This document shows positions 20,401-33,827 of a stretch of DNA of 64,000 nucleotides, in pieces. A program made the position numbers and the translations under genes. How positions within the stretch are numbered: the stretch's first letter is position 1; each line of letters opens with the position of its first letter. The DNA is from Liolophura sinensis (Eukaryota > Mollusca > Polyplacophora > Chitonida > Chitonidae), in NCBI RefSeq assembly GCF_032854445.1, contig NC_088303.1, positions 7,263,501 to 7,327,500 of the forward strand. The letters run 5' to 3'. The notes under the pieces are model-generated. The model was not told the origin of the DNA. It ran no database searches and saw only the letters and a list, made by a program, of their open reading frames with translations.

Positions 20401-23400
20401 AATTTTAGTGCAACAGTGTTAGAGTTTTTAGATAGTGGGAGCCCAGTCGATTGTACTCTATATAGGTTGTTACATGAGAATATATTGGATGCGTAAGGTT
20501 TTGGACAATTACTAAGCATGTGATAAGTTATGCGGGAAAGTAGACCTGAATTGATTGAAGCTAACATGTCATCTGATGAAGTCTGATAGTAGATAAAACA
20601 ATTTCTGTCACATTTACATAACCAGGTCTCGAGATATCCATGTTAGTAATCAGGATGCCACAAATTAAACCCACCAGTTCACCTTGCTGTTCATATTTGT
20701 GCCTTAGAGTATTGATGATGCTATTCTGCATTATCTCACACTGGCAACATTTGGTTTACTTGAACTGAAAAACGAAACTGTGAGAAAATGAATTTCACAT
20801 TGATCAGAAACGCATCACAACAAATTCGTTTAAAAGGAAAAGCCTTAAAGCCTTGTGTTGGTGAGTTCGAATCCATCTCTACTGTATACCAGTCGGAGGC
20901 GCACTTAGATCGTACAAGTGGTCACCCATCACCACTCAAACCATAAACTCGCAAGCGTGGATTCTTGAAAAAAAATCAACTGCGCAGACAATAGCGTGAC
21001 GTCACACCAAACGTTTAAGTAAGGATCTCACCCTCAGATGCCTCTGTTCATTTCAATCATTAATACCATTCTACCTTAACCGATAACAAAAATAATAAAA
21101 TTCCAATGTCCTTTTTGTCCATTATATAGAAACGGTTCTCACCAAGCTGTTGAGATGACAAGGATTTTCCATGGCACCAATTATTCCACGAATTATAGCT
21201 ATTTTTATTCCTTGACGGCGGTATCTGAGGCTACGATGTTGGATATCTTTGCATACAGAATAGTCTAATCTGTAGTGTACACCTTGTCAGGAAGTTGGCC
21301 TCCATGTGATTCTCCTTCTCACCAACGCTTAGGTCAACTCTTCCAAAATGTGTCAATGACATTGTTGACTCAGGCAACCTAAGCATTTATCAATATATTC
21401 ATACGACCGAAGTTTTAACAAGACGGGGTGCAGGTTTAGTTCACGCATGCGTAATGAAGACCTCATTGCACAGCATCACAAACCACAGACTAGGATGTAC
21501 AACTAGAATTCATCATTCTTTTATTTCTCATTAAAGAAAACATTTCCGACGAAACCTTCTGTAATAGAATTTGTTAGAAGTCCACATAATTCTTAGGAAA
21601 ATGATGTTTAGCGGGAGTAGTAATTGTACAATACATGTATATTGACGATATTTATTTACTTTATACTGTTGGTATTACTAAGCTAATGGCATGTAAAAGC
21701 AGATAACACACCCACTTTCCACTCCCTGTACAAGTATAGACAAATGTGTTTTATCTAAAATGGCAGACACAGCTGTTGATGTCATAAACGTGATGTCGAT
21801 CCCCTCCTCAAAATGACCCGCAACACCACACAAGAGAGCCCTCATTATACCAGTCCTGTTTCCTTGATCTAACCTCTCAGGGCAGAGCGCTAAGCGATAA
21901 AACAACAAATACTATTTTTGAAAGTCTCTGGTATGACCCGACCCGGGTTTGAGCCCGCTTCGGGTCACCAAAAATGGACGGAAAATGGCTATCTGGTTAT
22001 CTTGAAAACCGTAAAATGGACAAACGTGAGTCAGGATACATCATCATCTGTGTTGGAGTTTTAGCCTGGACATGAAATCATATCTCTTTATATAGCAGAT
22101 ATATATTTTGAAACTGGCAATCTGGTAACGATGACAACCGCGAAATTGAACAAATGTGAGTCTCGACACGTCGTCATCTGTGCATGTATGTATCCACCAA
22201 CAAATGAAAGTCTACGCTGAAAACAGGTGGGGTTATAGCTCAGAGGCGAAAATGACTATGTGGTTACCATGACAACCGCGAAAATTAACAAATGTGAGTC
22301 ACGACACATTGTCATCTATGTATCTATGTATTCACCAGAAAGAAAAACTCTGCTGGGAAACAGTTGGAGATATAGCCCGGACACAAATGTGCACGGGCAC
22401 ACGGACAAAATCGCTATAATATAATACGCTCCGTTTAATGGCGGGCCGTATAAAAATGAAAACGAAAAAATAAGTAAGATAAATAACGAGAACACGAGAA
22501 AACAGTAGAATAAAACAAAATAGTTTTAAATAGTGGTAGTTTTATAGTGGTTTTAACCATTGGAAAAAATAAAAAATTTTGTGTGATCACAAGGGGAAAT
22601 GCACCGTGAGTAATGCATCCAGGGACACATAAATCTGTCTGCAATATATACATAGTGTATATGTACATTATTAAATGGGCATATAAAATGGATGTAGTAC
22701 TGGGCTGATCCACAGTAGCTCTAGGATCATGTTAGGCTAATCCGCCACTCGGCTGGTTCGTATACATCCTCTGTTATCGTAAGAAAAGCATAGGATGGTG
22801 AAAATAAAGCTTTGTCTATTCATGGAAAAGCTTTAAGGATGTCAGGCAACTCGGCACAAAGAACAAAACGAATCCATGCACATAAAAATCCATAGACACT
22901 TGGGAATTGGGGAGACACCTAATCTCCCGGACATGACTAGCACCATTCTATGGAAAGTTTTTGGATAGGGAGGAAAGAAGACGGAAGAGTAGGCGGACAG
23001 GGAGTGGGGTGAGGTTGGATGGTTTGGTGATGGTTGTAGCAAGCAGGATCTAGCTTGTTCATCAAGATAAGGGTAACGCTATTAGGTTTCCCGGTGAAAT
23101 CCAATCGGCCGTGATTCGGATAATAAGAGTTCAAGGACACTTTAGTTACATGTGAGGAAAAGAAAACACCAACGTTTAAGAGGGTGACAACGTAATGATC
23201 GTTGTTTATTGTAGAATGTAACATAGTGCAATCCGAAACCGAGGTCAATTTTAGAGGTTATCTCAGTGAGAAGCCACATGCGATCATCAATGTGCAATCA
23301 ACGGGCATTGGAATTGCTTGACATAAATAATTTACGCGAGAGAAAAATGGAGTTAGCAATTCCCAAAGAGTAAGCCGGGTATACAATGTAGTTTTCCACA

Positions 23401-24680
23401 GAAAGCAATGGCGGTCTGTAATAAACGGGAAGTGAGACAACCATAACGCAGCCTCGGTACAGGTCACATTATATTATACCGTGGCACGAGTAAGGGGTTG
23501 GAGCTTAAGGAAGAAGAATCACACATATATTCGGATTCATCTTCATGGATTCTTTCGGGAAACATAACTACGATGAGTGACTATAATGTAGCAAGGGCTA
23601 GTATTTATTAAACAGCTTCAGATTTAAGACAAAAATTTCAAATTCTTAAATACCGAAACAAATTAGAGTAAATTTCGTTTGGATTCATAATTGCACATTA
23701 AAATGATTGTGGCCATACACAAACCAGTTTTCTCGTTCCGAATGTCTGATTTTAAGTTTACTGAATTAACCACTTAACGGAGTTTTTGAAAATGTCGTCC
23801 AGTGAAATACATTTTCAGATGAAGAGGCAGAAACGGAGCCATTCGGCGGAAATTAACGACGCGTTGCTGATTGACTCTCGTTGACGTCTCATGAATCCAA
23901 GCCGTTTTGATAAACGCCTTCCTGAGCAATGAAAGATGTCATCCGGTTTACCACAGACCTAATTGTTGATGACGGCAGCGGCCCATTGGTCTAATTGTGG
24001 GTCATCTTTATGTGGGTTTGGAAGGGTACAAATAATGGCTGTTGAATGGACGAATCACAACGTGCTACCAAAGGTCATCTGTGCCGTTCAAAGAAGACAC
24101 TGCTGATCGATCGTCCGTTACACTACTTCGGATCGATGTGAAAAACAATGAATCTTGCATCATGTCTTATCAACAACACTTCACACCTTCCGCTGTATGA
24201 TTTATCTTTGAATGTAGGTTTTAATCTTCTCGTTGAAGGCTACAGATCATTTGGAGGGACGGATATCACACGGATTAAATAGAGTTTTATCTATAGAAGG
24301 CACATGTAGTCTGGAAAATTATGACGCATGCACCTCGAATCCTCGAGTTCTTACTGCGATTTATGGAATATATATAATGCAATCATTTGTCTTAATAAAT
24401 GTCAGTAGGGATAAAGCTACAAAAGCTAAGAACATGATCAATGTAGGTTAATTCGTTCCTGCCTGGCTATTAAAATAATAGCCTCTCTTTGAACGCGTTG
24501 CCCGTTGACGATGTTATTTCCACATTCCCAAGCTATTTGACTGCCTTGGCTATACGTTTCCAGTGTGTATACCGTACCGTACCTAGTTTCTATGAACATG
24601 TACTCAAATTGCATCTACCCTGACCTTGTACTCCAAACTGTTATGTGCCTTTTTATTTGTATCTATTAAATGACTGTGAG
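17491..24680. other. Long non-coding stretch
   Basis: AT-rich, no recognisable gene and no main-family SINE. Minor items: a CATC-rich stretch at 18432-18465; a box-B-like GGTGAGTTCGAATCC at 20863, probably an old SINE head; a tandem array at 21.98-22.39 kb (listed separately); and a cluster of unusually even composition at 23.79-24.13 kb that could be a conserved regulatory block, which cannot be tested here. Confidence 0.5.
21975..22385. repeat. Three diverged ~135-bp tandem units
   Basis: The units start at about 21975, 22108 and 22247. Each carries GAAAATGGCTATCTGGTTA-like sequence, ATGACAACCGCGAAA, ACAAATGTGAGTC and CATCATCTGTG-like blocks in the same order. Divergence is high, so this is an old array or three adjacent copies of a repeat. 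Confidence 0.7.
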
Positions 24681-24689
24681 TTCTAAGAT

Positions 24690-25208
24690 GTGTGCCTAAC
24701 CCCAAGGTATTCTTGGCAGCATACACCCCTCTCCCATACACATGTATATCAGAAGATATGGGTATATGGTTCCACACTATTTATTGTACCTCTACACCAC
24801 ATGCCTTCGTGGTCCATGGTTTCGATTCCATTTGTCATGCTCTTTATGCCTTTGTTGACCTTTGTTGATGTGAAAGCATCAAGACAAGCTGACCTCATAA
24901 TGATGTCCGAGCCACATGACATCGTCGGAAAGACGGAGATAAATCTGATATTTCACCGTACATGTTCCTATGCTCATGATCGCGCTGCAGAAGGAATGTC
25001 CTTCCACTTCTTCTGGCAGCAAAACATCCTGAAGCTTGTCCCGTATCACCAGCTTGGTAATAATTTATTAACGGCTTATTCACTCGATAATCGACAAGGG
25101 TCTATATACCGTCCTCTCCACACTAGTCTGCTAAAAGGGGCATTGGCTCACATCATCTCCCAGCGCCAATTAAACTATGGAACCGCCGTCGCGATGCTTC
25201 TTCTGTGA
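24690..25208 (+). CDS. Unidentified 172-codon open reading frame
   Basis: This is the longest unassigned open frame in the window. Codons 37-62 hold a hydrophobic stretch (MPSWSMVSIPFVMLFMPLLT, then FVDVKA) that could act as a signal peptide if translation began at an internal Met. The rest shows no motif I recognise. The opposite strand is also open over 61 codons between about 24890 and 25080, so shared openness from composition is a real possibility. There is no promoter or polyadenylation evidence. Treat it as a weak gene candidate. Confidence 0.25.
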   Translation: MCLTPRYSWQHTPLSHTHVYQKIWVYGSTLFIVPLHHMPSWSMVSIPFVMLFMPLLTFVDVKASRQADLIMMSEPHDIVGKTEINLIFHRTCSYAHDRAAEGMSFHFFWQQNILKLVPYHQLGNNLLTAYSLDNRQGSIYRPLHTSLLKGALAHIISQRQLNYGTAVAMLLL

Positions 25209-25229
25209 TCCCTTGCCGCTTAACCTTGT

Positions 25230-26120
25230 ATAAAGGGGACTTTTCATTTACCCACTAGTATAAACAATAGACGTTCCATTCTTCTAAGGTCTTCACTCAA
25301 GCCACAGATGGCTTTGCTTTATTTATAATTGCCCAATTGTTGCCCAATATTTGAGACAATGTCAGGTGTAATGGAAGGGAGAGATATGCTTAAAATACGT
25401 TATTTATTTAATTAATAAAAGTATCTGGACATAGTTTGTGGACAAACCTTCACCCCTGGCCACGCACTTAGCAAACCTTAGACAATAACCAGGCCAGTGG
25501 GATCAGGATTCGGGCTAGACACAGTTTTGTTGGACGACTCGCTTGAAGGACACATCAAAGACTGTTTTGAAATGTCGTCTCAAAGGCGTAACACTTCAAC
25601 TAAAGAGATGTTTACCTAAATAATAAATTTCCCGCCCTTTACCCATTTCAATGCCCAATGGCAAAATGCGTTTTTTGTGAATGCCAATGAGGTCAGATGC
25701 CTTTGATTCTTTACGTGTCTTTAAAGTATGGAAGTCGATAGAGGACATCTCTCTACCTCGATCTTTGTAATACACGCCGTGCCAGCGAGGTAGCGAGGTA
25801 ACCAGGTAGCAGAGCGAGGAAGCGATGTGAGGCAACGAGGTAGCGATGCGAGGCAGCGAAATCAACATAAAAAGGGGTGTGTGGGAGGGGGCACTGGGAC
25901 AGGATTTTTATTGGAATATGTGGAATATATATAGTGATCGCTTTTCCTCCCATCATTGTCCGTCCTGTTAATCTTGACTACGCCATATTTCATTACTGGT
26001 TGATGGTAGGAATCTGAAATTTCATTTATTCTTTATTTAAGTAAACGACCTGGTATGGTAAGGCGGGGTAATCGGCCCAAGTGAAAGAAACTGTACACTT
26101 CAAGAAGCGAAATTGATTAT
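25230..26120. other. Non-coding stretch with GAGGTAGCGA-like minisatellite
   Basis: 25785-25862 consists of imperfect 8-12 bp units of the type GCGAGGTAGCGAGGTAACC, GAGGCAACGAGGTAGCGATG. The open frames across it are a by-product of the repeat. Nothing else was recognised. Confidence 0.6.
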
Positions 26121-26127
26121 AGCCGTG

Positions 26128-26290
26128 GGTGACAGCGTAATGACCCAGGAACCTCTCGCCAATGCAGTCGCTGTGAGTTCAAGTCTAGCTCATGCTGGCT
26201 TCCTCTCCGGCCGTAAGTGACAAGGTCTGTCAGCAACCTGTGGATGGTCGTGGGTTTGTGAGACAGTATAAATAAATTAAATAAATATAA
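26128..26290 (+). mobile_element. SINE lacking its 3' central block
   Basis: It keeps the head end (GACAGCGTAATGACCCAGGA, CTCTCGCCAATGCAGTCGC) and body to GGATGGTCGTGGGTTTG. It then jumps to an AAATAAATTAAATAAATA tail, omitting the CCTCCCACCATAAT to GTGAAATATTC block. Confidence 0.8.
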
Positions 26291-26550
26291 AACAAATGTA
26301 ACTTTCGGCCTTATACTTCTGCTACGCATAACGCGTTAATATTAATGATAGATAGACAACAACTTGTGCTCTCAAGCAGAATTCACGTATGATTTTGCTA
26401 TAGTTGCCACATGCTAGGTAATAGCATCGTAACAAATATCCATTCTAATTCATGACAACACTTATTTCATGCAAGACGGCCTATATCTTTATTCACACAA
26501 AAGTATGTTTCCAAACAAAAAAGACCAACACAGATTCGAACTCTTCCTTA

Positions 26551-26770
26551 AATGAATGAATGAATGATTATGGCTTAACGCCAAATCGGAAATTTTGCAG
26601 TCATATCGGGGCGAGAACAGGTTTAAAACATGAGGCAGTAAATGTTTTCGATACAATGGAGAACACTTAACATAAAACCGAAATAGACGAACATGTTTAA
26701 GACCACTTTTTAACAACCAAACCTTAGTTAAATTCGAAAACCGCAATATACTTTTAACAATGTAGAAAAT

Positions 26771-26847
<77 letters not shown>

Positions 26848-28556
26848 TTATGATATCGGCCCATGGCTTTAAATAATTCATAGCAGCATAACTGTGGAAT
26901 ATATAGAATATAGTGTTGACTGTGTAGAACATTGAACAAGAACAAGTTTGATGCCATATTGAACATAACATCCAACACACCCGTGGGGCAGTGACTCCAT
27001 CAAGAATAAAATTGTGTCAAACGGAATATGCTCAACACGGCACCTTGTTAAAACTACTTGCTCTGTGAGAGACATATCATGTGTATAAGAATTGTTGCCA
27101 GTGACAGAGTGAATAGCGTGCAGTTTATTATGTGCCTGTAAATCCCATTCACCCTGCCAAAGGCGACAAGCATATTTAAGAATATTAGACCTAAAAACAG
27201 AATAAGGGATCTTAATTTTAGATGTTTTAAAAAGAGCAACTTTACCTTCCCTGTAACTGCGGACTTTTAATTTTATTATGCCAAAAGGCAGGAGAATGAG
27301 ACACTACATATCACTGCCTTCTGGTATGTCCAGATGAAACATATGATGAGACCAGGGGTACAGCTCTGGTTTCCGCTGAGAAGACTGAAGTAAAGTATGG
27401 AAGACGAAGGGAAGAGACTCGCTGTTCTAAGAGAGCCGCAGCCGCAGCCGCAGACGCAGCCTCAACTCTATCCCCATCCTTTGACCCATCAGTATACATA
27501 AATTTGTAGCTCGGATAATTAGCCTTGATTTCAGAAAACCTGCTGAATTATAAGATGATTTGTATCTGATTTTTTATGCTTACGTAGATCAAATATTAAT
27601 TTGGGTTGTGTAAGACTCCGAAAAGGACAGAGGAGCTATCTCCTCTGGCTTGATGTTGGCTTCCACAATATGGTCTCGTATACGAAGACCAAAAGGAGGG
27701 ACATTTATTAAATTTATAAACTTTGTGGCATATTGAAGGCTGAGTTCAATACGTCGGTTATATAAAGAAGGTGCATTTGCCCCAACGTATAAACTTCCCA
27801 ATGGCGAGGTTCATCCCTTGGTGATCAACCGCATCCAACATTTTAAGATATAATTTCATTGATTTACAGTAAATGATGGACCCATAGTCCAATTTAGACC
27901 TGACCAAAGGGCGATACAGATTTATTAAAGCGGATCAGGATCATACATGACTTTGATTATATGGAGAGCCTTAAGTTTGTACATTTAGCTTTAAGATTTT
28001 AATATAAGAATTAAGCAATAATCTGCGATCAAATATAACCCCGACTCTATACCGACGGTTTTAGGCGTAGAAAATTTAAAATCGTTGGCAACTGGCCATC
28101 TCTAGATCTTATGGAGACAAAGCTGGAGTTGCCGCTCGATGTTATTCATATTTTTAGCGCGGTAGCATGTAAGGAAATCATCAACATACAGAGAACCCTC
28201 CGTACCAGATGTAAGAGTTTTAGCCAGACTATTTGTTTTGAGGAAAAACAGAGTAGGGAAAGTATACTGTCCCGAGGTACACCCACCTCCTGCTCATGAG
28301 AGTCAGAAAGAGTGGACATCACATTTTATGTGTACCTTTAAATTACGATCAGATAAAAATTCTGAGATAAATCGAGGTAAGCGACCTTTTAAACCCATAT
28401 CAGAAAGGTCTTTTAAAATACCATGTCTTTTTTCCTTTTCAAGGTAAAAAAATTTCATTATCATCAAAACCATCACAAATAAAGGTTTGAAACCGTACAA
28501 GGTGATCTAAAGTAGATCGACCTTGACGAAAGCCTTACTGAATATTAGATAAAGGC
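26551..28556 (-). pseudogene. Decayed non-LTR retrotransposon with reverse transcriptase and RNase H (I-superfamily type)
   Basis: Read on the minus strand, in order. Reverse transcriptase remnants include QGRSTLDHLVRFQTFICDGF, GILKDLSDMGLKGRLPRFIS and the catalytic GSLYVDDF (codons at 28173-28187). Next is the linker SLYNRRIELSLQYATKFINL. An RNase H domain follows, beginning YTDGSKDGD and later FTSVFSAETRA (about 27311-27499). A C-terminal Cys/His-like region contains VLTRCRVEH. The 3' end is TTAAGCCATAATCATTC plus (CATT)n at 26551-26567. There are multiple stops and frameshifts, and the 5' half of ORF2 and all of ORF1 are missing. RNase H points to the I/Nimb/Ingi-like groups. No activity is expected. 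Confidence 0.85.
26773..26843. repeat. (TA)n microsatellite inside the non-LTR relic
   Basis: About 71 bp of uninterrupted TA repeat interrupts the 3' part of the retrotransposon relic. Confidence 0.97.
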
Positions 28557-28561
28557 TTGTT

Positions 28562-28620
28562 GGGAAACCCACGACCATCCCCACGACCATCCGCAGGTTG
28601 CTGCAAGACCTTCCTACTCT
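28562..28620 (-). mobile_element. SINE body fragment
   Basis: AAACCCACGACCATCCCCAC, CCGCAGGTTGCTGCAAGACC and TTCC match the body complement, with an 11-bp local duplication of CCACGACCATC. It abuts the truncated 5' end of the non-LTR relic. Confidence 0.6.
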
Positions 28621-28776
28621 TCTACTACTGGTAGCTTGTATTACTAAGCAACCTGGTCATATAACTTGTATAGATGCTTCAATCAAAATGTATACTTCCG
28701 ATTTGGAAGTCTGCACTCTCTTATCTCACCTCTCTGGGGCCGGTTCTCCGCCTTACTGTATCAGGCGGTAAGACCT

Positions 28777-28940
28777 TTATTCATTTATTTATTTATCTGT
28801 TTACTCAATTGTTGCTTTACGCTGTACTAAAGTACATTTCAATATTTCACTTGTACGACGGTAGCCAACATCATGGTGGAAGGAAGCCAGCAGAGCCCGC
28901 GGAAAACCTATGACCATTCGCAAGTTGCTGATACTTCCCT
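28777..28940 (-). mobile_element. SINE, head missing
   Basis: The tail TTTATTCATTTATTTATTTA, then TACATTTCAATATTTCACTT, GTACGACGGTAGCCAACATC and CAGAGCCCGCGGAAAACC, ends in CGCAAGTTGCTGATACTTCC. Confidence 0.75.
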
Positions 28941-31900
28941 GAGCGGAGTGGAACTGGGTCAAAGCTGGTCTTTATAAAGAATAAAAGTTCTAATATCAAC
29001 TTTTCAAGAGATTGATGCTGAAATAAACAGTATGCATATCTTGTCTAATCCATGTAGTGACTTCTGGGTATATGTATAGGCTTAACTCTGATGGAAAGAC
29101 ACGCTTCAAAAAACCCCCCAAAACATGAGAACATCATCCCTATTTAAATCCCAGCTCCCAAACCTATTTTATCGTCATCAAAGAAATGTTCAGCACGGAT
29201 AAATCTTCAGCATCATGTGAATATGGCCTCTCTTTTGATGCGTACAACTATCACACAGTCGGTGATGCTCTAATTATACTATCTCTGCCCAAGTTTTTTA
29301 TTGTATTCCCGCTTACACCAGGAAACTGCTGCATGGTGGTCTAATTATCTCCGTGGCCTTTTTTGTTTATTCGTTACTGTGTATAAAAAGTGATGAAAGC
29401 CCAATATCTTGAGTAGTTCTAAAGCTGCTTATCTCGCATGAACATTGATTTGTAAACTACTTCCTTGAACATTAACTCTTCAGCAAACAAATACATAATG
29501 TCGAGAACGGTCACAAACAGCGCAGTCGTCTTCGTCGTAAATACAAGCGCGTGAATAACTACATATAAAAATCTAGAGAGGCAAAAAAAAAAATTAGTGG
29601 GATAAAAGAATGACAAACGTTATCTACAAACGCTTTGTAAAGGTTTAACATTGTATTGGTTCACCTATGGAAAATAAAATGCACCTTACTAAACAAAACA
29701 CAACTGTATGTGCGTTATCAAAAAGAACTTTCTAAAATATCCATCTTCATAAACAAGGACGATTAAAAAAAGCGAACTGACATTGCTTTCTAAATGCATG
29801 TTTCGGAATACATAAGAATATACATGTCAACTTACTTATATGTACCGTGAAGAAAGGTAAAGAATTAAAGCTCAGTTTACCTTTAACCCACGGAGTGACA
29901 AATGCAATAAGTGAAACTTTACATTATCGGTTTTGATCTTCAAAAGAGTTAAGTGCTCGAATCCAGAATGTGCTCTTTGTGCTGATGCTTTTTTTAAGTA
30001 AATCTTTATTTTTTTTTATTAAATGAATAAAAACCTAGTCTATATGTAGAAGGATATTTATCAGACTACAATCATTATCACCTGATTTCTCGAATGGATG
30101 CCTTACAACAACACCGTCAGATTTTAGTTTCATTTCTGCTTATGTGTGTCAAGACATGAATTCAGACTAACAAAGGACACTACACTAGTTTATTATGTAC
30201 GTAGGCTACGTATTAACCACGTTAATGGAGAAGAAAACATAAAAATGATGCCAAAATTGGATGATACAGGGTGAAAACTTATTTGCCAATATGGTTTTTA
30301 ATTTTCTTTCAATTCTGATAATACTATTACGCAACCAAAAGGTGGTCCAAAATACCCGCCATAGAAAAAATTGTTTTCATGTGTCTTTTTCTCTTTAAAG
30401 AACAATTGCAAATGTTGACGGCTACCTCTACCACCAATTTTTTGCACTCATTTGTCTGAACTTTATGTAGTTTTATTGTTTTTTTTTCTATGATACCTTG
30501 GAACAATCTGTCGTGTTTTCGACATAGACCACGCTTGTCCATTTTTCAGTATCCAAGGCACAATTCGTACTTTCAACAAGCAGCGTCATCATAATGATAC
30601 ATTCCACTCCATACCATAGCGGATGTGATCAGTTCCTGAATAGGTATGGAAATGGGTACTTTACTTCTCATTAATCAACAAAATTGTCCGAACTGACGTC
30701 TTCTAAGCTGATCAGACACGAGAAGGTCACCCCCCCCCCTCCACCGCCGACACGACTTCCACGTAATGTAGGCCTACGTCAAAATCACAGTCGATCCTGA
30801 CATGAAAATGGAAGTACACAGAAACGTCTAGACTCAAAACCCTACTGCATGGATGGTTATTTTACCCATACATCAACACTTAATTACGTGATTACGTAAT
30901 ACTTGACTTAGCTTACCTATTTGCTAAAATGCTCTTAGCGCGACTTCGGTTTTGAAGTGAAAACATTTCAGCCGCTTGCCTAATTGTTAGCTGATGTCAA
31001 ATTTCAGAAAAATATGTTATACCTTACATGTACTAGGTGCTCTCGGATGTTCCCGGATGTAAACTACAAATGACGTGCAGAAAATAGTTTTCATGAACAA
31101 AATCGTAAATACTTAAATACTTGCTGGGCATCCGTCTTAGACACCGATTTGGTTCATTGCTACAGCTGTATTAATACAGCTTAATCATGAATGTCATGCT
31201 TTCTTCACAAGATGCCTTCGTTGGGTTAAATATTTGTAAATTTAGTATTAATAATATTTCTTTTTTTGTGGGGTTTTTTTTTGTTACTCTTTCAGCATTG
31301 AAATATATATGCCATATATTGAATTATATACATGCCATGCTTTATTCCTCTTCCAAACATTAAGAAAAAATATTCCAAAATTGCATATTTATACTCGCAT
31401 ATTGCAACGTTGAGCATTCGGGCATTTTTTCTTTGTTGAGTTTGTGCTAAAAACGTGGTATCAGTTGGTCACCAGTTTAAGTTTATACAAGTTTTCAGTA
31501 TTCTTGACTAAGACCCAGTATTGATCTTCTTTCTAAAAAATAATTACAACATCTGGAGAAATACAGTGTTAACTATTTTAATAACATTTTAACATATGCA
31601 TGTGTCTTTTTCCACAAGGGTCCATTAAATATGTTTGCTTGGCACAAGTGCTGGCTTTATCTTTGCCCTCTTTGGTGAAATCGGTTTTCGTGGCGTGTGG
31701 AGTAATTTACACTCACAAAAACGAAAGACACTTTGGAATGGAAAAAATCTACCGGTACCATAATTCACATGGTTGGCTTCCAGCGTGCATTAGATTTAGG
31801 AGCTGGAGCTTAAGTTGATATACTCCCTAAACGTGTGCTTCCCACCTTCTAAGGTTTCTTCTGGAATTCCCTTCTTACTCTTCCATGATTAACACCTGAC

Positions 31901-33120
31901 AAGTTGGAAGAGAAAGACTGGAATGTTGGCACCATAAACACAGTCCTAGGCCATAGCAATTTGTTTGGTTAATGTCTTACTCTTCACCATGTGTTCTCAT
32001 TAGGCGCGACCTGGTGGGAATACCACCCGCGTCGTTGTCACTTGAATCCCGTTGTTTTTAAACGCTTTAAGCTGGGCATAATGTCCAGTGCTTTCCCTGA
32101 CATGTGCCCGGATGAAAAAAGTCCATTACTTTACACAAAGTACATGTGTGGTAAATTATACTTTGTTTTCTGTTAGCCATTTTTACATGTTGTGTGATAT
32201 GGGTTTACAAGCAAAGATATCAAATGGCAATGTCATCTAGCCAGTGCCTCGACATAAAGAGATGTACCATGCATGCCATGGACTTATGTCAGTATATTAT
32301 CCTTATCATGACGATCCAGGAAGACATACCAGTTTTAATAGCGGCGTCATATTTTATTCAAATGGTAGTGCCACTGAATCGACTTATGTTATACTGAAAT
32401 ATGTCGACAGCGTTTTGCCTTCGCAGCAATATCTTGTACGTATTCATGGAGAGACTTATCGCATTATAAATCTTTCCGCAAGCTTTTGTATCATTCTTAT
32501 ATAGGTAGTCCTAATTGAAGGGAGTGGCAGGGTAAAGCGGAGAATCGATTAGAAAGTGCAAATTACAAAATCCCAGAGCAATTCTATAAATGTCCGAATC
32601 AGAAGCATAAAACTTTGCCTAAGCGCCCATAAAAGTTATTTGGCTACCTAATAACCCGCCAAAGTGCACTCCCAATCAAAAAGGCCAAAAACTGTTTTTA
32701 ATTTATTCTGTGGAAATCGAGCTTAACCAGAAAAATATTTTTACTGAAATTGTTACGCATGTATCTCTGCCTGCTGCCAAAGTTTTGGTTAACGTTTGTC
32801 TTAAAATGTAAGATATAGACCTTATAATGCGACCAGTTTTGTATTATTTTGACAACTTTAAAATCCCTATTCCTTACAAATACTGTAAGGCATCCTTCAT
32901 AGTACAGTGAACTAAACAATTTACATGGGAGAAGAGGTTGACAAAGTTCAAGCCTTTGTGATTCACTACTTTTTGGGGGAAATATGTTTTTTGCATGAGT
33001 GCCGATATAGGCCAACTTGTATTAAATAATTACTGTTGAATTAGAATTGATAACTGTTAAGGCATATATTTTTCGATTTTATGACATACGCGGCGAGTTT
33101 AGAGCCTGCTTGCTTTATAA
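28941..33120. other. Long non-coding stretch
   Basis: AT-rich with several homopolymer runs (T runs near 30000-30020 and 31260-31285, C run at 30730). There are scattered short open frames. One at 32244-32504 (+) reads HDDPGRHTSFNSGVIFYSNG then ILKYVDSVLPSQQYLVRIHG and looks somewhat protein-like, but I cannot identify it. Confidence 0.45.
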
Positions 33121-33149
33121 CATGTAAAGTGAAGTTAAGAAAGGGGGCT

Positions 33150-33381
33150 CGTGGAGTAGTACGCCTGCGCATCGGAATGACCCAAGAGCGTCCCACCAAT
33201 GAGGTCGCTGTGAGTTCAAGCCCAGCTCATGTTGGCTGCCTATCAGGCCACATATGGCAAGGTCTCTCAGCAGCGTGCGGATGGTCGTGGGGTTCTGCCA
33301 GGTTTCCTTCCACCATGATGCTGACCGCTGTCGTATAAGTGAAATATTCTTGAGTACGGCGTAAAAAAACAAGCAATGAAC
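33150..33381 (+). mobile_element. Full-length SINE with imperfect 15-bp target-site duplication
   Basis: The head GGCTCGTGGAGTAGTACGCC and ATCGGAATGACCCAAGAGCG lead to the body (TGAGTTCAAGCCCAGCTCAT, GGATGGTCGTGGGG) and AAGTGAAATATTCTTGAGTA CGGCG. It is flanked by AAAGTGAAGTTAAGA (33126-33140) and AAAGTGGAGTTAGAG (33387-33401), which fit an aged duplication. Confidence 0.85.
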
Positions 33382-33827
33382 TAAAAAAAGTGGAGTTAGA
33401 GAACTGGCAAAATAAAAAAAAAAACGATCTTCCCAAACCGTCTGTTTATGTAAGTTATATCTATAGTCTGTTTTGCTTCTTGAAGCGTATAGTTTCTTGA
33501 AATTGGGCCGATTTCCCGCCTTACCATACCAGATCCTTTGCTTCGATTGTCACAGTGTAGGACCTGTTTCTGTTTACACCAAGACTGATACATGTCATCA
33601 CCTGATTACATGTACACGAGTACCGAGCCCGCTCTTCCTCCCATAGTCATCTCTACACAGACGGTAAACTCATTTATTTACAGGAACAAAGAGCGTCTGA
33701 AAGGCAAATTCACCAGCTTGACACTTTAATCACCATAACAGCATATGACCTTATGTTTTAGCCGTACAGGTGGTCAGGGTCAGACAGTTGAGACTTATTG
33801 AATCTGCCCACCTATTTGAAGGGCGAC

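Noticed and set aside
20850-20890. Possible tRNA gene (GGTGAGTTCGAATCC box B)
   Set aside because: No box A or acceptor stem at the right distance; probably an old SINE head.
21935-21970. tRNA-like GGGTTTGAGCCCGCTTCGGG
   Set aside because: Only a short hairpin and partial box B; no cloverleaf could be drawn.
25596-25956. Overlapping minus-strand open frames rich in Leu/Ser repeats
   Set aside because: They translate the GAGGTAGCGA-type minisatellite.
26489-26980. 163-codon minus-strand frame with a Tyr-Ile run
   Set aside because: The Tyr-Ile run is the (TA)n repeat; the flanks belong to the decayed non-LTR element in other frames.
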